64,000 nt of DNA from CAVXTF01 sp963701375 (GTDB lineage: Bacteria > Actinomycetota > Acidimicrobiia > Acidimicrobiales > CAVXTF01), in NCBI GenBank assembly GCA_963701375.1, contig CAVOZT010000003.1, positions 372,001 to 436,000 on the forward strand. Direction: 5' to 3'. The translations under genes were made by a program, and so were the position numbers. Of this stretch, positions 10,020-18,777 are shown piece by piece. The number at the start of each line of letters is the position of its first letter. Position 1 is the first letter of the stretch. The notes beneath the pieces are model-generated. The model made no database searches. It had not been told where the DNA came from and saw only the letters and a list, made by a program, of their open reading frames with translations.

Positions 10020-10930
10020 CCCGACACACCGAGTCCGAGCCCACGATCGAGACGTCGGGATTGGGCAAGCGCTTCGGTTCAGAGTGGGCTCTGCGTGAGT
10101 GCACTGTCTCAGTTCCTCGCGGTCGAGTCACTGCACTGGTCGGCCCGAATGGATCCGGGAAGACGACGTTGCTTCGGCTCCTTGTCGGTCTGATCCGGCC
10201 TTCTGAGGGAGTGGCGAAGGTACTCGGGCGATCGCCCCAGCAGAGCGAGGACTTTCTGTCCAGTGTCGGCTACCTGGCTCAGGACGTACCTTTGTACAGA
10301 CGGTTGAGCGCAGCGGACCACCTTGAGCTGGGCGCGCGTCTCAATAGTGATTGGGACTCGTCTGCAGCGCGCTCTCGGCTGGCAAAGCTGAGAATTCCCA
10401 CAGATCGACCCGTCTCGACGCTGTCCGGTGGACAACGGGCTCAGGTCGGTCTGGGGTTGGCGCTTGCAAAAAGGCCAAGTTTGCTCCTTTTGGACGAACC
10501 GGTCGCAGCGCTCGACCCTTTGGCGCGACACGAATTCCTCGCATCGCTCACTGAGGCCGTGGCTGAAGAAGACCTCTCAGTGATTCTCTCGTCTCACCTG
10601 TTGCACGACCTCGAGCGAGTCTGCGATCACGTGATTCTCCTCTCGTGCGCACGGGTTCAGATCTGTGACGACATCCAAGATGTGTTGTCGTCACACCGCA
10701 TGGTCGTTGGGCGCCGACGCTCGGTGCTCGACGTCGAACCGAACCTGCACGTCATCAAGGCCACCCAGACCGCGAACCAGACACGCCTTCTCGTCCGCGT
10801 CGCCGGTCGGATCCTAGACCCCGACTGGGAAGTGAGCGAAGTTGGGCTCGAAGACATCATCGTGGCGTACATGGGCCTCGAGGACCTCGATGAACAAACG
10901 CCGTTCGCCGTGATGGGAGCCGTCCGATGA
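10016..10930 (+). CDS. ABC transporter ATP-binding protein
   Basis: A 304-residue ABC ATPase. Walker A is GPNGSGKTTLL (about residues 43-53), the Q-loop region is VGYLAQDVP, the signature is LSGGQRAQVGLGLA and Walker B is LLLLDEPVAALDP. The C-terminal 90 residues are an extension common in exporter or lantibiotic-immunity ATPases. The gene overlaps its neighbours by four bases on both sides. It drives the membrane protein encoded next; the direction of transport is probably export. Confidence 0.9.
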   Translation: MTRHTESEPTIETSGLGKRFGSEWALRECTVSVPRGRVTALVGPNGSGKTTLLRLLVGLIRPSEGVAKVLGRSPQQSEDFLSSVGYLAQDVPLYRRLSAADHLELGARLNSDWDSSAARSRLAKLRIPTDRPVSTLSGGQRAQVGLGLALAKRPSLLLLDEPVAALDPLARHEFLASLTEAVAEEDLSVILSSHLLHDLERVCDHVILLSCARVQICDDIQDVLSSHRMVVGRRRSVLDVEPNLHVIKATQTANQTRLLVRVAGRILDPDWEVSEVGLEDIIVAYMGLEDLDEQTPFAVMGAVR

Positions 10931-11874
10931 ACCAATTGATATGGCGCCTCCACCGTAACCAAGTTCTCTTTGCGGCTGCCGCCATCGCTGCACTCGCCGT
11001 GATCCTGCTCGTCACGGGTATCACGATGGCAAACGACTACCACGCATTTCTCTCGACCTGCTCAGCTTCGCAGAGCTGTTCCGACGGCAGAGCTTTGTTC
11101 AGCGGGGACGGTGCGATCATGGATCTTGTCGATCTCACCATCGTCGTGCCTCTTCTCTTTGGGCTGTTTTGGGGTGCTCCTTTGATCGCGAAGGAGTTCG
11201 AGGAGGGCACTCACAATCTCGCATGGACCCAAGGGGTCACGCGCAGCCGGTGGCTCAAGACCAACATTTTCTGGGTTTTCCTCGCTGCGGGAGTGTGGGG
11301 AGGAATGATCGCCACTCTCGTCAGCTGGTGGCGGTTTCCGGAGAACGCATTGGGTGCACGTTTCGACGCATTCGACGTCCAAGGGATAGTGCCCGTCGCA
11401 TTTTCTCTCTTTGCCGTTGGACTCGGTATTACGGTCGGTTCGATTATCAGGCGGGTAATGCCTGCAATCGCAGTTACTCTCGGTGTGTTCGTTGGCGTGC
11501 GAGTGGCGATAGGCGTCTATCTGCGACCGCACTATCTGGCACCCCTGCTCAAAGTGCTTCCTCTCAGCGCTTCCCAGGGCGGGCTGCCGGGCGGTGCCTG
11601 GATAATCTCAACTGGAATCGCCGGTCCTACAAGCCAGAATTTAGGCACGAGTCTGACGCCTGGAGAACTTCCGGCGGCATGCCAGATCGCCAATCTGGGT
11701 GACAAGGGCTCATCCCTCGGATGTCTTGCGTCTCACGGGTTCAGGCAGTTGATCACGTATCAACCCGATGACAGGTTTTGGGCTTTCCAAGGGATCGAAG
11801 CTGCGATCTTCCTGGTGTTGACGGTTGGCCTTGTCGGATTCGCCTACTGGCGAGTCTTGTCTCACGACGCATAA
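10927..11874 (+). CDS. ABC-2 type transporter permease
   Basis: A 315-residue membrane protein with about six hydrophobic segments. The first is near residues 14-34 and the last near 290-310. It contains the conserved cytoplasmic loop ALIAKEFEEGTHNLAWTQG, in the style of ABC-2 permeases. A large extracellular loop of about 80 residues (near 190-285) contains two Cys residues. Its ATG overlaps the stop of the ATPase gene. Together they form an export-type transporter under the GntR regulator. Confidence 0.85.
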   Translation: MNQLIWRLHRNQVLFAAAAIAALAVILLVTGITMANDYHAFLSTCSASQSCSDGRALFSGDGAIMDLVDLTIVVPLLFGLFWGAPLIAKEFEEGTHNLAWTQGVTRSRWLKTNIFWVFLAAGVWGGMIATLVSWWRFPENALGARFDAFDVQGIVPVAFSLFAVGLGITVGSIIRRVMPAIAVTLGVFVGVRVAIGVYLRPHYLAPLLKVLPLSASQGGLPGGAWIISTGIAGPTSQNLGTSLTPGELPAACQIANLGDKGSSLGCLASHGFRQLITYQPDDRFWAFQGIEAAIFLVLTVGLVGFAYWRVLSHDA

Positions 11875-11941
11875 CGCGTACGGTTGGAATCGAGATCTCG
11901 GGGGCCCGGGTGTTCACCTGCCCCTTGGTGGAAGCTGACCG

Positions 11942-12736
11942 CTACTCGCGGTCCGATCGGCTCGACAGGACCGTTCCGAGTTGATCCGCGAGAGCTACCG
12001 CTACCAGACAGCGATCATGTGAGATCGGAACGGTCGGGGTCGGCGTAAGGAGGAAGGTCCCGAGTGTCCGCCCACCAGCGCGGACTGGCAGTTCAACTTG
12101 TCGTGTCGGCAGACCAACTGTGGATGACGGCCAGACGAGGGGGTTGAGCCGGACGGTTCCGTCGGACTCGATGCGAGCTCCCTTGCCCGATGGTGGGCGC
12201 CAGACGAATCGACAATCTGCGAGGGAGAGCAACTGCTGTAGCTCAGTTGCCACCGCGATAAGTACGAAATCGGGTTCTTCGCCATTGGCGATCTGCTCCG
12301 CAAGGCCGTGAACACTGGCCAGCCCATGTCGGCCCTCTGATGCGGCACTTCGGTACTTGCGGCCACGCGCGGCCAATCCCGCTACCAACAGGGCGACCAC
12401 GACGAACAGGACCTCCGTTGTCGTGTCAGCTTGGTTGCTGATGCGGAATGACTCGTAAGGACGTGTCAGCAAGAAGTCGAACGACGCCGCAGATACTAGA
12501 GCTGCTAGCGCCGCCGGACCTCTGTGTCCCGAAGAAGCTATTGCGACAGTTACTACCACGAGCACCAGAGCGTTGTCGGCGGCGCTCAAGTGACCACGAC
12601 CCAACGTGAGCAACGCCGCGACCGCTATTGGGCAAATGACTGCGACAGCTGTGAGCACGCCTTGGTTGCCGAGTAGCGACCATGGTGAAGAGCGACCGTC
12701 CCAATCAGGCTTCTGTCGGACTTGTCGCGGGCTCAT
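11942..12736 (-). CDS. DUF4118 membrane sensor with GAF-like domain, KdpD-like, no kinase
   Basis: A 264-residue protein. Residues about 25-125 hold four transmembrane segments with the DUF4118 pattern of KdpD (ASFDFLLTRPYESFRI). The C-terminal half (about 140-260) looks like a small GAF-type domain. There is no histidine-kinase core and no Usp domain. The start overlaps the stop of the permease gene by four bases, so the two are translationally coupled. In KdpD the DUF4118 region senses potassium status; here it may give a sensory subunit to the KimA-like permease. Confidence 0.75.
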   Translation of the reverse strand: MSPRQVRQKPDWDGRSSPWSLLGNQGVLTAVAVICPIAVAALLTLGRGHLSAADNALVLVVVTVAIASSGHRGPAALAALVSAASFDFLLTRPYESFRISNQADTTTEVLFVVVALLVAGLAARGRKYRSAASEGRHGLASVHGLAEQIANGEEPDFVLIAVATELQQLLSLADCRFVWRPPSGKGARIESDGTVRLNPLVWPSSTVGLPTRQVELPVRAGGRTLGTFLLTPTPTVPISHDRCLVAVALADQLGTVLSSRSDRE

Positions 12737-15160
12737 AACCGATGTCGTCTCTTTGTTGAATTCCTCGGACGAGCCCTGGTGGCGGATTCGGTCGACAGCA
12801 ACTCGTAGATCGGATTTATCATCGCTAGCTTTCCTTCGTACTTTCCGACCATTCCATCAGCCATCAGGTGAGAACCTGATCGAACACCGGAAATTGATCT
12901 CCTGCCGAGGAACACGAGGGTGATCGTGGCACCGCTTTCGTCAACGAGCACGCATTCGAGCGTTGGCACCTCGGATCGGGGTTGGAGGCGTAAGCTTCTC
13001 ACTCTCCCCGCTACGACCGCTCGCTTTCGCCAGGCCAACGCGGCGATAGGAGTGGTCGGTGGGACATTCGTTACACCAAGTTCTCGCGTTTGACCTCGCT
13101 GCTCGACTGAAGTGCTTATCTGCGACGCCACTCTGTCGCGCACGACATCGTCCCGGCGCTTCTCAATTCCGGGTGCCACCGTGAACGGGACGATCGTGGC
13201 GTTCACGTGCGAGAGCTGGCTCACGATCCCGATGATGTGATCAGCCGTCTGATCATGGAGAAGCCGGCTCCACGCTCTCCCATAGGAGCGACGGGGCAAG
13301 AGCATGCTCACCTCGGTCTCACCGTCCGATAGATCCGCTGCGAGTTCGAGAGCGGCACGACCCAGTCGACGATCCGGACAGTCGATCACGTCGAGAGGCA
13401 GCCGTGAAAGTCCCACTTGCTGCCAGCGCTCACTTAAACGCTCTGCACGCTCGTAGTCGATATTGAAGTGAACTGCTCTGATCTCATCGGGCATAAGCGT
13501 GCGCGCATACTGAATCGCTCTCGCCGTCGCCAGATCGATGCGGTCGATGAGGACGACCACGACGTGATGACGTAAGACCCTGACTTCACATGCCTCGACA
13601 GCAGCACCCTCTTCCAGTACGTCGTCCTCCATCCGGTACTGCCGGTTGGTTCGCACGAGGGCGTATACCAGGATCGGCATCACCACAACGACTGCCCACG
13701 CTCCCTGGGTGAACTCAGCTATTGCGAAAACCACCACGACCACGGGACACACGACGGCAGCAATCCCATTCACTGCAATGCTCTTACGCCAATGCGCATC
13801 TCGGTGAGTGAAATGGTGCTTGACCATTCCTGCAGCAGCCATTGTGAACCCCGTGAAGACGCCTATCGCATACATGGGGATAAGAGACGCGACGCGAGCC
13901 CCGGTAGCGAGCAACAGGGCCACCGACGCGGCGGCGAGCACCATGATGCCGTTCGAGAACACCAGCCGGTGTCCTCGGACCGTAAGCATGCGAGGCAAGA
14001 AAGAATCCTCTGCGACGAAACTTACGAGGAACGGAAAGCCGGTGAAGCTCGTGTTGGCCGCCAAGATCAAGATGAGAGCCGTGGCCGCTTGCAGGCAGTA
14101 AAAGAGCGCGCTGCCGGTCCCGCCCGGACCGTAGACAACCTTTCCCACGGTTGCTACCACTGTGGGTGTTCCAGAAGCGAAAGGGACCGCGTGCGTCAGT
14201 GCGGTTAGGGCGGACACTCCCAAGAACATTGTTCCCAAGATCGTGCTCATGAGTGCAAGGGTCGTGCGTGCGTTGCGCGCTTGCGGATCTCTAAAGACGC
14301 TCACCCCGTTCGAGATCGCTTCGGTGCCGGTCATGGCGGAGCTGCCGTTTGCGAATGCCCGAAGTAGGTAGAACGCCGAGATGCCGAGGATGAGTCCGCC
14401 ACCCGAGTGACCAAAATTTCAGGGTGCTCGCCGATCGCGGAGCATGGCCCAGATGCCCCGACGCCGCCCGCACCAGGCCGACGATGATGAGAACGGCCAT
14501 GTTGGCAATGAAGAAGTACGTAGGAATAGCAAAGAGCCGCCCGGCCTCACGGATCCCGCGGAGGTTCCCGTATGCCAGAAGGACAACAAAGGCAATCGAC
14601 AGGGGTAGCTGCGCTCCCGACAGAGCAGGTATCGCAGAGATGATGGCGTCGGTGCCGGCTGCCACTGAAACGGCCACTGTGATCGTGTAACTGATAAGCA
14701 GAGCGGCGCCGGCGACCTGCGCAATGTTCGGACCAAAGTTGTCGCGGCTCACCACATATGAGCCCCCCGCCTTCGGGTAGGAGCGGACCACGTCGCGATA
14801 ACAGATCGTTACGACCGCCAGCACGGCCACAATGGCCCCCGTAATCGGTGTCACGAGGGAAAATGCAACCAGCCCACCGATCGGGACAAGGACACGCAAG
14901 ATCTCTTCAGTCGCGTATGCCGATGACGACATCACGTCCGACGACAGGACCGCAAGAGCGGTCGGTTTGCCAAGGCGCTGACCGACAAGTTGGTCGGTTA
15001 CAAGAGGAGGTCCGAGAACGAGCCTCTTTACCCGGTAACTCAGACGCTCCGGCAGGCTTGCAGCCATCGTCGCGTAGGTGCGCGCAGGGGGTTTATCAAC
15101 GCCCAGCGGTGCGACCTGCGACTCCCTTGTTCTGGTCCCAGAGCTTTCGGCCACAGGCAA
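12733..15160 (-). CDS. KimA-like APC permease fused to a C-terminal OB-fold domain, frameshifted
   Basis: Together the frames give about 808 residues. The start is TTG 15160 (or GTG six bases later), behind AAGGAG. The N-terminal part has about twelve membrane segments of the APC family, with SSDVMSSSAYATEEILRVL near the first. A cytosolic Usp-like region follows, with HHVVVVLIDRIDLATARA. The last 90 residues form an OB-fold (VVAGRVRSLRL...VDESGATITLVFLG). The frame breaks near 14400; continuity resumes at GGGLILGISAFYLLRAFANG. The permease part resembles KimA (Bacillus potassium importer) and mycobacterial Rv2690c. In mycobacteria a similar OB-fold is a separate nearby gene, Rv2694c. Potassium import is an inference. 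Confidence 0.75.
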
Positions 15161-15305
15161 GGTCTACTCCTTGTGGTCAGCCATGCAATGACAAGACGAG
15201 CGATCTCAAGTCGCCGGTTCACCATAGAGCGACCACCCGCCAGCCGCGAGGTGCACCGCTGTCACATGCCCGGGGAGCACCGGCGTCCAAGTCCGGCGCG
15301 GTCGA

Positions 15306-15974
15306 TCACTTTGTCGCCGCGGCCAACCCCGGCAGGAGGATGGCGACCAGCCCGTCAGCGTGAGCTCTGATCCATTTCTGACCATGCGGATCCCGGCCGA
15401 TCAGGAGGCGAACCTCGGGCGCATTCACATAGGGCAACGATGCGGCGCCGACGAGCACGTAATGGAGGATCTCGCTATCGATCGGCGCAGCTATGCCGGC
15501 GTCGCGGAGCACTTGCCAGGCTGGCCGGACTGCGTCGAAGAAAGGCCTCACATGAGTCTCTGCCATCCAGGTCAACCTGTCGCTGGCCGCCGTGCCCTCG
15601 TGCACCATGATCTGGTTCAGCTCAGGATGCTCGGATGCGAATAGAACGAACCGGCGTATCGCATCGGCAAACGCTGCACCCAGCTCTGGTACGTCAATAT
15701 CCGTCAAATCCGTAGGTACGACACCCTCCATGGCCTCGCGCAAGAGCCCAAAGAGGTAATCAACCGCGGCGGACCATAGAGCTGCCTTCGACTCGAAGTG
15801 ATAGTTGATCTGGGGCTGGTGTGCTTCAACGCGCCGCGCGATCGCGCGCGTCGAAGCGCCGTCGAACCCCTTGGCCCCGAACTCGATCAGTGCCGACTCC
15901 AGCAGCGCCTCTCGGATATCGGTCCTGACCCTGCGGAGCCGCACCGTGCCCGGCCCTTGGGCGTTGCGCTCCAT
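15306..15974 (-). CDS. TetR family transcriptional regulator
   Basis: A 222-residue protein with an N-terminal TetR helix-turn-helix (IREALLESALIEFGAKGFDG, then STRAIARRVEAHQPQINYHF) and a longer helical ligand domain. A palindrome, TTATC-N4-GATAA, lies about 20 bases upstream of its ATG. The same pattern stands upstream of the flavin-binding protein gene at 17816. The regulator probably controls both itself and the ring-cleavage operon upstream of it. The ligand is unknown. Confidence 0.85.
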   Translation of the reverse strand: MERNAQGPGTVRLRRVRTDIREALLESALIEFGAKGFDGASTRAIARRVEAHQPQINYHFESKAALWSAAVDYLFGLLREAMEGVVPTDLTDIDVPELGAAFADAIRRFVLFASEHPELNQIMVHEGTAASDRLTWMAETHVRPFFDAVRPAWQVLRDAGIAAPIDSEILHYVLVGAASLPYVNAPEVRLLIGRDPHGQKWIRAHADGLVAILLPGLAAATK

Positions 15975-15994
15975 GACGCCTCAGCGTATCTTCG

Positions 15995-16008
15995 TTATCA
16001 CTTGATAA
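15995..16008. promoter_or_regulatory. Putative TetR operator, copy 1
   Basis: The sequence TTATCACTTGATAA is a perfect 6-2-6 inverted repeat just upstream of the TetR gene. It shares the pattern TTATC-N4-GATAA with 17838-17851, which suggests one regulator for both promoters. This is inferred from sequence symmetry only. Confidence 0.55.
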
Positions 16009-16059
16009 TAGTCCCCCACATCGGGCGGCTCTATCTCGGGCGCGGCGAATTGATATTCG

Positions 16060-16980
16060 TCAACTTTGGTGCGAACCCGCCATCAGGTCGGCTAGGTCGT
16101 CAGGCGCGAGCATGGAGGGAGGCACATCCGGTCCCCACGCGTACAAGGCCCGCAACGACGGCTCCCATGTTCCGGGCTTCCAGAGTTGGTCGTCGGTTAT
16201 TGAGTCCATATCCGAGTAGTACTCAGAGAAGTTGCCTGCTGGGTCTCGCAAGTACCAGAAGAAGTTGGAGCCGATCAAATGACGACCCAATCCCCAGACG
16301 TGACGCTCTGGGTGACCCTCGAGCATGCGCGTCGCTCCGCGACCAACTTCGTCGACGTCTTCGACCTGCCACGAGGTGTGGTGGAGGAACGCGACGGGAG
16401 ACGGCTGGACCAACAGATTGTGATGGTCGGTGGAGCACCGCATGAAGGTGGCGACGTCCCCGACCTTGTCACTTATCTTGAATCCGACGCCGTCGACGAA
16501 GAAGCGTTCCGAAGCTTCGGCGTCAGGGGTACCGATGACTGTGTGACCCAGTTTGCGGGGATGGATCGGTTCGTCGCGCAGGACGGCCGGTGCACGATGG
16601 TTTCTTCGTTCGGTATGGCCCGGCGAGTTGTACGGCTCAAGCGGCGCCGAAAATTGCTCGATTCGTGGAAGAACTTTAATCACCGTGCGAATACCGCTAT
16701 GAATTTCTAGTGCGCAGACACAGCCGGATTCGCGGTGGCTTGTGATCTCGAGACCCGTCAGTTGGTGTGTAACACGCTCCAAGTCCTCGGGGCCGTCGGC
16801 CCCGATGCACATCTCGACCAGCCGGCGGGTGGGGCTCTCGACGATGCGAAGTTGCTCCCCGCCATCTGTCGTCGAAAAACAGGCACCGTCACGCTTCAAT
16901 CCGAACTCGACGTAATACCGGGAGGTTTCTTCGACGTTCGGAACTCCGATCGTGATCGACGCAAGACGGTGCAACGCCAC
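16060..16980 (-). CDS. Extradiol ring-cleavage dioxygenase (VOC superfamily, type I)
   Basis: A 306-residue, two-domain vicinal-oxygen-chelate protein of the size of catechol 2,3-dioxygenases and 2,3-dihydroxybiphenyl dioxygenases. The C-terminal domain keeps the three iron ligands in the right order: His in KLGHTVIG, His in FLHHTSWQ, and Glu in NFSEYYSD. The N-terminal domain is the non-metal half. It would cut a catechol-type ring next to a hydroxyl group. Upstream are a fumarylacetoacetate-hydrolase remnant and a flavin-binding protein, all on the same strand, forming a small aromatic catabolic operon. Confidence 0.85.
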   Translation of the reverse strand: MALHRLASITIGVPNVEETSRYYVEFGLKRDGACFSTTDGGEQLRIVESPTRRLVEMCIGADGPEDLERVTHQLTGLEITSHRESGCVCALEIHSGIRTVIKVLPRIEQFSAPLEPYNSPGHTERRNHRAPAVLRDEPIHPRKLGHTVIGTPDAEASERFFVDGVGFKISDKVGDVATFMRCSTDHHNLLVQPSPVAFLHHTSWQVEDVDEVGRGATRMLEGHPERHVWGLGRHLIGSNFFWYLRDPAGNFSEYYSDMDSITDDQLWKPGTWEPSLRALYAWGPDVPPSMLAPDDLADLMAGSHQS

Positions 16981-17024
16981 AATTCCTCCTCAGCTTGACT
17001 GCTTGCGAACCGGGTTGATTACTG

Positions 17025-17165
17025 TCATCGATAGACCCTGTCGGGCACCACGTATTGGTTCGTCACGCTGCCGATGCCTTCGATCGTTGTCCTGATCACG
17101 TCTCCGTCGCCCCGGAAACGAAGGCTCTCGAGGCGCCTATCCTTTCTGGCGTGCCGAATCGACAA
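17025..17165 (-). pseudogene. Remnant of a fumarylacetoacetate hydrolase family gene
   Basis: The minus strand carries the end of a FAH-family protein: GDGDVIRTTIEGIGSVTNQY followed shortly by a stop at 17025-17027. A neighbouring frame carries GTPERIGA, matching the family motif GTPxGVG. The two pieces are out of frame, and nothing of the larger N-terminal catalytic region is present before the next gene begins at 17202. In meta-cleavage pathways this hydrolase follows the extradiol dioxygenase, so the position fits. It is almost certainly non-functional. Confidence 0.6.
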
Positions 17166-17201
17166 GCGCGGAGCGGCCGTCCACGTTGGCGAATCGGAAA
17201 G

Positions 17202-17816
17202 TCAAGCCTCCCCCGGGTTATCCGAAGCCTCCCAGGGCATCGACGCCGAGATCCAGTGTGTCAACGGCTCCTGCTGGTCGTTGCGGTGCAGGTGTCGCGG
17301 CGGTGTCACGAACGTCGCATAGGGCCGGCAGCGAATCAACACCCGGTCTTCCTCCTCGCCCATGGTCTTCACCAACGGACGAAGCTCTTCTGCCAACCGT
17401 TCCCCTGACATGCGTTCCGCCACCGCCATCATCACGTCGACCAGAGTTTCGCCGTCATCGTCAATCACCGCGTTGCAGTAGACCTGCAAGTATGCGAACG
17501 GCCAAGTCTCGTCGAGTATGCAGAGGCTGACTTTGCTACTCCGGGCTACCGCTTTGGCCTTGGCCCGAGCGCTCATTGTTGACACGAGCAGGTCGTCGTT
17601 TTCCGCTGGGATGTAGTAGACGACCGACATAGCGGGACCGTCAAACTGCCGGCCGTATCCGAATATGCAGGTCCTGTGGGTCCGGACGAAGAGTCGCCGC
17701 TCCGATGGCAACATGTCTCGATCCGTCGGCGCCTGGAATGGGTCCTTAGACAGCGGCAATAGACGGATCGCCGCGCGATCTCGGTCTTGGCTCATGGCCC
17801 CAGGGAAAGCGCTCAT
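17202..17816 (-). CDS. Pyridoxamine-5'-phosphate-oxidase-fold flavin/F420-binding protein
   Basis: A 204-residue protein with a split-barrel flavin-binding fold. Visible elements are GPAMSVVYYIPAENDDLLVSTMS and ARAKAKAVARSSKVSLCIL, the strand-helix pattern that binds the cofactor phosphate, then FAYLQVYCNAVI. Two ATG starts are possible (17816 and 17795); the first has GGAAGG directly before it. It is the first gene of the ring-cleavage operon and could reduce or supply a reduced flavin or F420 cofactor. The substrate is unknown. Confidence 0.75.
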   Translation of the reverse strand: MSAFPGAMSQDRDRAAIRLLPLSKDPFQAPTDRDMLPSERRLFVRTHRTCIFGYGRQFDGPAMSVVYYIPAENDDLLVSTMSARAKAKAVARSSKVSLCILDETWPFAYLQVYCNAVIDDDGETLVDVMMAVAERMSGERLAEELRPLVKTMGEEEDRVLIRCRPYATFVTPPRHLHRNDQQEPLTHWISASMPWEASDNPGEA

Positions 17817-17837
17817 TCCTTCCAGCTCCCATGGTTA

Positions 17838-17851
17838 TTATCGATTGATAA
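17838..17851. promoter_or_regulatory. Putative TetR operator, copy 2
   Basis: TTATCGATTGATAA shares the arms TTATC/GATAA and the four-base spacer with the site at 15995. It lies about 20 bases before the first gene of the ring-cleavage operon. An outer GTTAT/ATAAC pair lengthens the symmetry here. Confidence 0.55.
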
Positions 17852-17919
17852 CAAACTACATTTCGGCAGGATTCGACGCAAGCCGGGACGCCATTCTCAC
17901 CTTCTCCCTATGTTTCGCC

Positions 17920-18540
17920 CTACGAACCTGCCCCTGCAGGATTCGGTCGCACACCCGCGACGACTGTGTCAACGACGGCCTTGGCGAATCGATCACTCAA
18001 CGGAAGGTGGGATTGCAAGAGCCGGTGGTAGGCGGCCCCGAAGAGCAGGTCGAGCACGACGTCCGGGTCCGTATCGGCCGAAACCTCTCCCCGCTCGACG
18101 GCTCTATCGACCAAGACGTGGTGTTGTGCCCGGACCGGAGTGATGAAGCGTTCCCGCCAGATATCGGCCAACTCAGGGTCACGTTGGACTTCGGCAATCA
18201 GCGCGACAAGCGTGCGACCCGTGACGGTTCCCTTCACCGTCCTGATCCATGTGCGGAGAGCGCTCAGGAGATCCCCGCGCAGGGTTCCGCTGTCAGGGAG
18301 CGGCTGGCGGGCCAGGAAGTCAGCCGAGAAGGCTTCGAAGACCAAAGTGCCCTTCGTCGGCCAATGCCTGTAGATGGTGGCCTTGCTCACCCCGGCTCGT
18401 TGTGCCACTTCGTCCATCGTCAGGTCGACGAAACCCCGCGCCTCGAGTATCTCGTTGGCGGCGTCGAGGATGGCGCGGTGGGAGCGTTCACTCCGGGGGC
18501 GGCCACGGGACGAGGGGGTTGGAATAAATGCTTCAGCCAC
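17920..18540 (-). CDS. TetR family transcriptional regulator
   Basis: A 206-residue protein. The DNA-binding domain is clear (SHRAILDAANEILEARGFVD, then MDEVAQRAGVSKATIYRHWP, about residues 20-65), followed by a C-terminal TetR_C-type ligand domain. GTG 18540 is preferred because the conserved region begins shortly after; a GTG at 18558 is possible. It is divergent from an NAD-dependent dehydrogenase gene, with a weak palindrome in between. It probably controls itself and that gene. Confidence 0.85.
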   Translation of the reverse strand: MAEAFIPTPSSRGRPRSERSHRAILDAANEILEARGFVDLTMDEVAQRAGVSKATIYRHWPTKGTLVFEAFSADFLARQPLPDSGTLRGDLLSALRTWIRTVKGTVTGRTLVALIAEVQRDPELADIWRERFITPVRAQHHVLVDRAVERGEVSADTDPDVVLDLLFGAAYHRLLQSHLPLSDRFAKAVVDTVVAGVRPNPAGAGS

Positions 18541-18569
18541 TGGTTGACAGCCTATCACCTTTATAGATA

Positions 18570-18586
18570 CGATACGTTCAGTTTCG
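18570..18586. promoter_or_regulatory. Possible operator between TetR and dehydrogenase genes
   Basis: CGATAC-N5-GTTTCG is an inverted repeat with one mismatch, set in an AT-richer stretch of the intergenic region. Its position fits a TetR site, but the symmetry is short and could be chance. Confidence 0.35.
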
Positions 18587-18777
18587 ATAATATGAAGGTC
18601 GGACGTAGGGCCGGTTGCGGACGAGTGAGACCTAGCCGGACGGGATTCGGGGTAAGTCCGTCCGTAACGCCACGACGCCTGACTGTTGGGTGAGAACGCT
18701 GGGACGCTCTTCTCGAGGGGTTCTTGAGTCTCGTAGGTGTTGCATGCTTCCGCGTCGAACACAGGAGAGGGGCAGAA

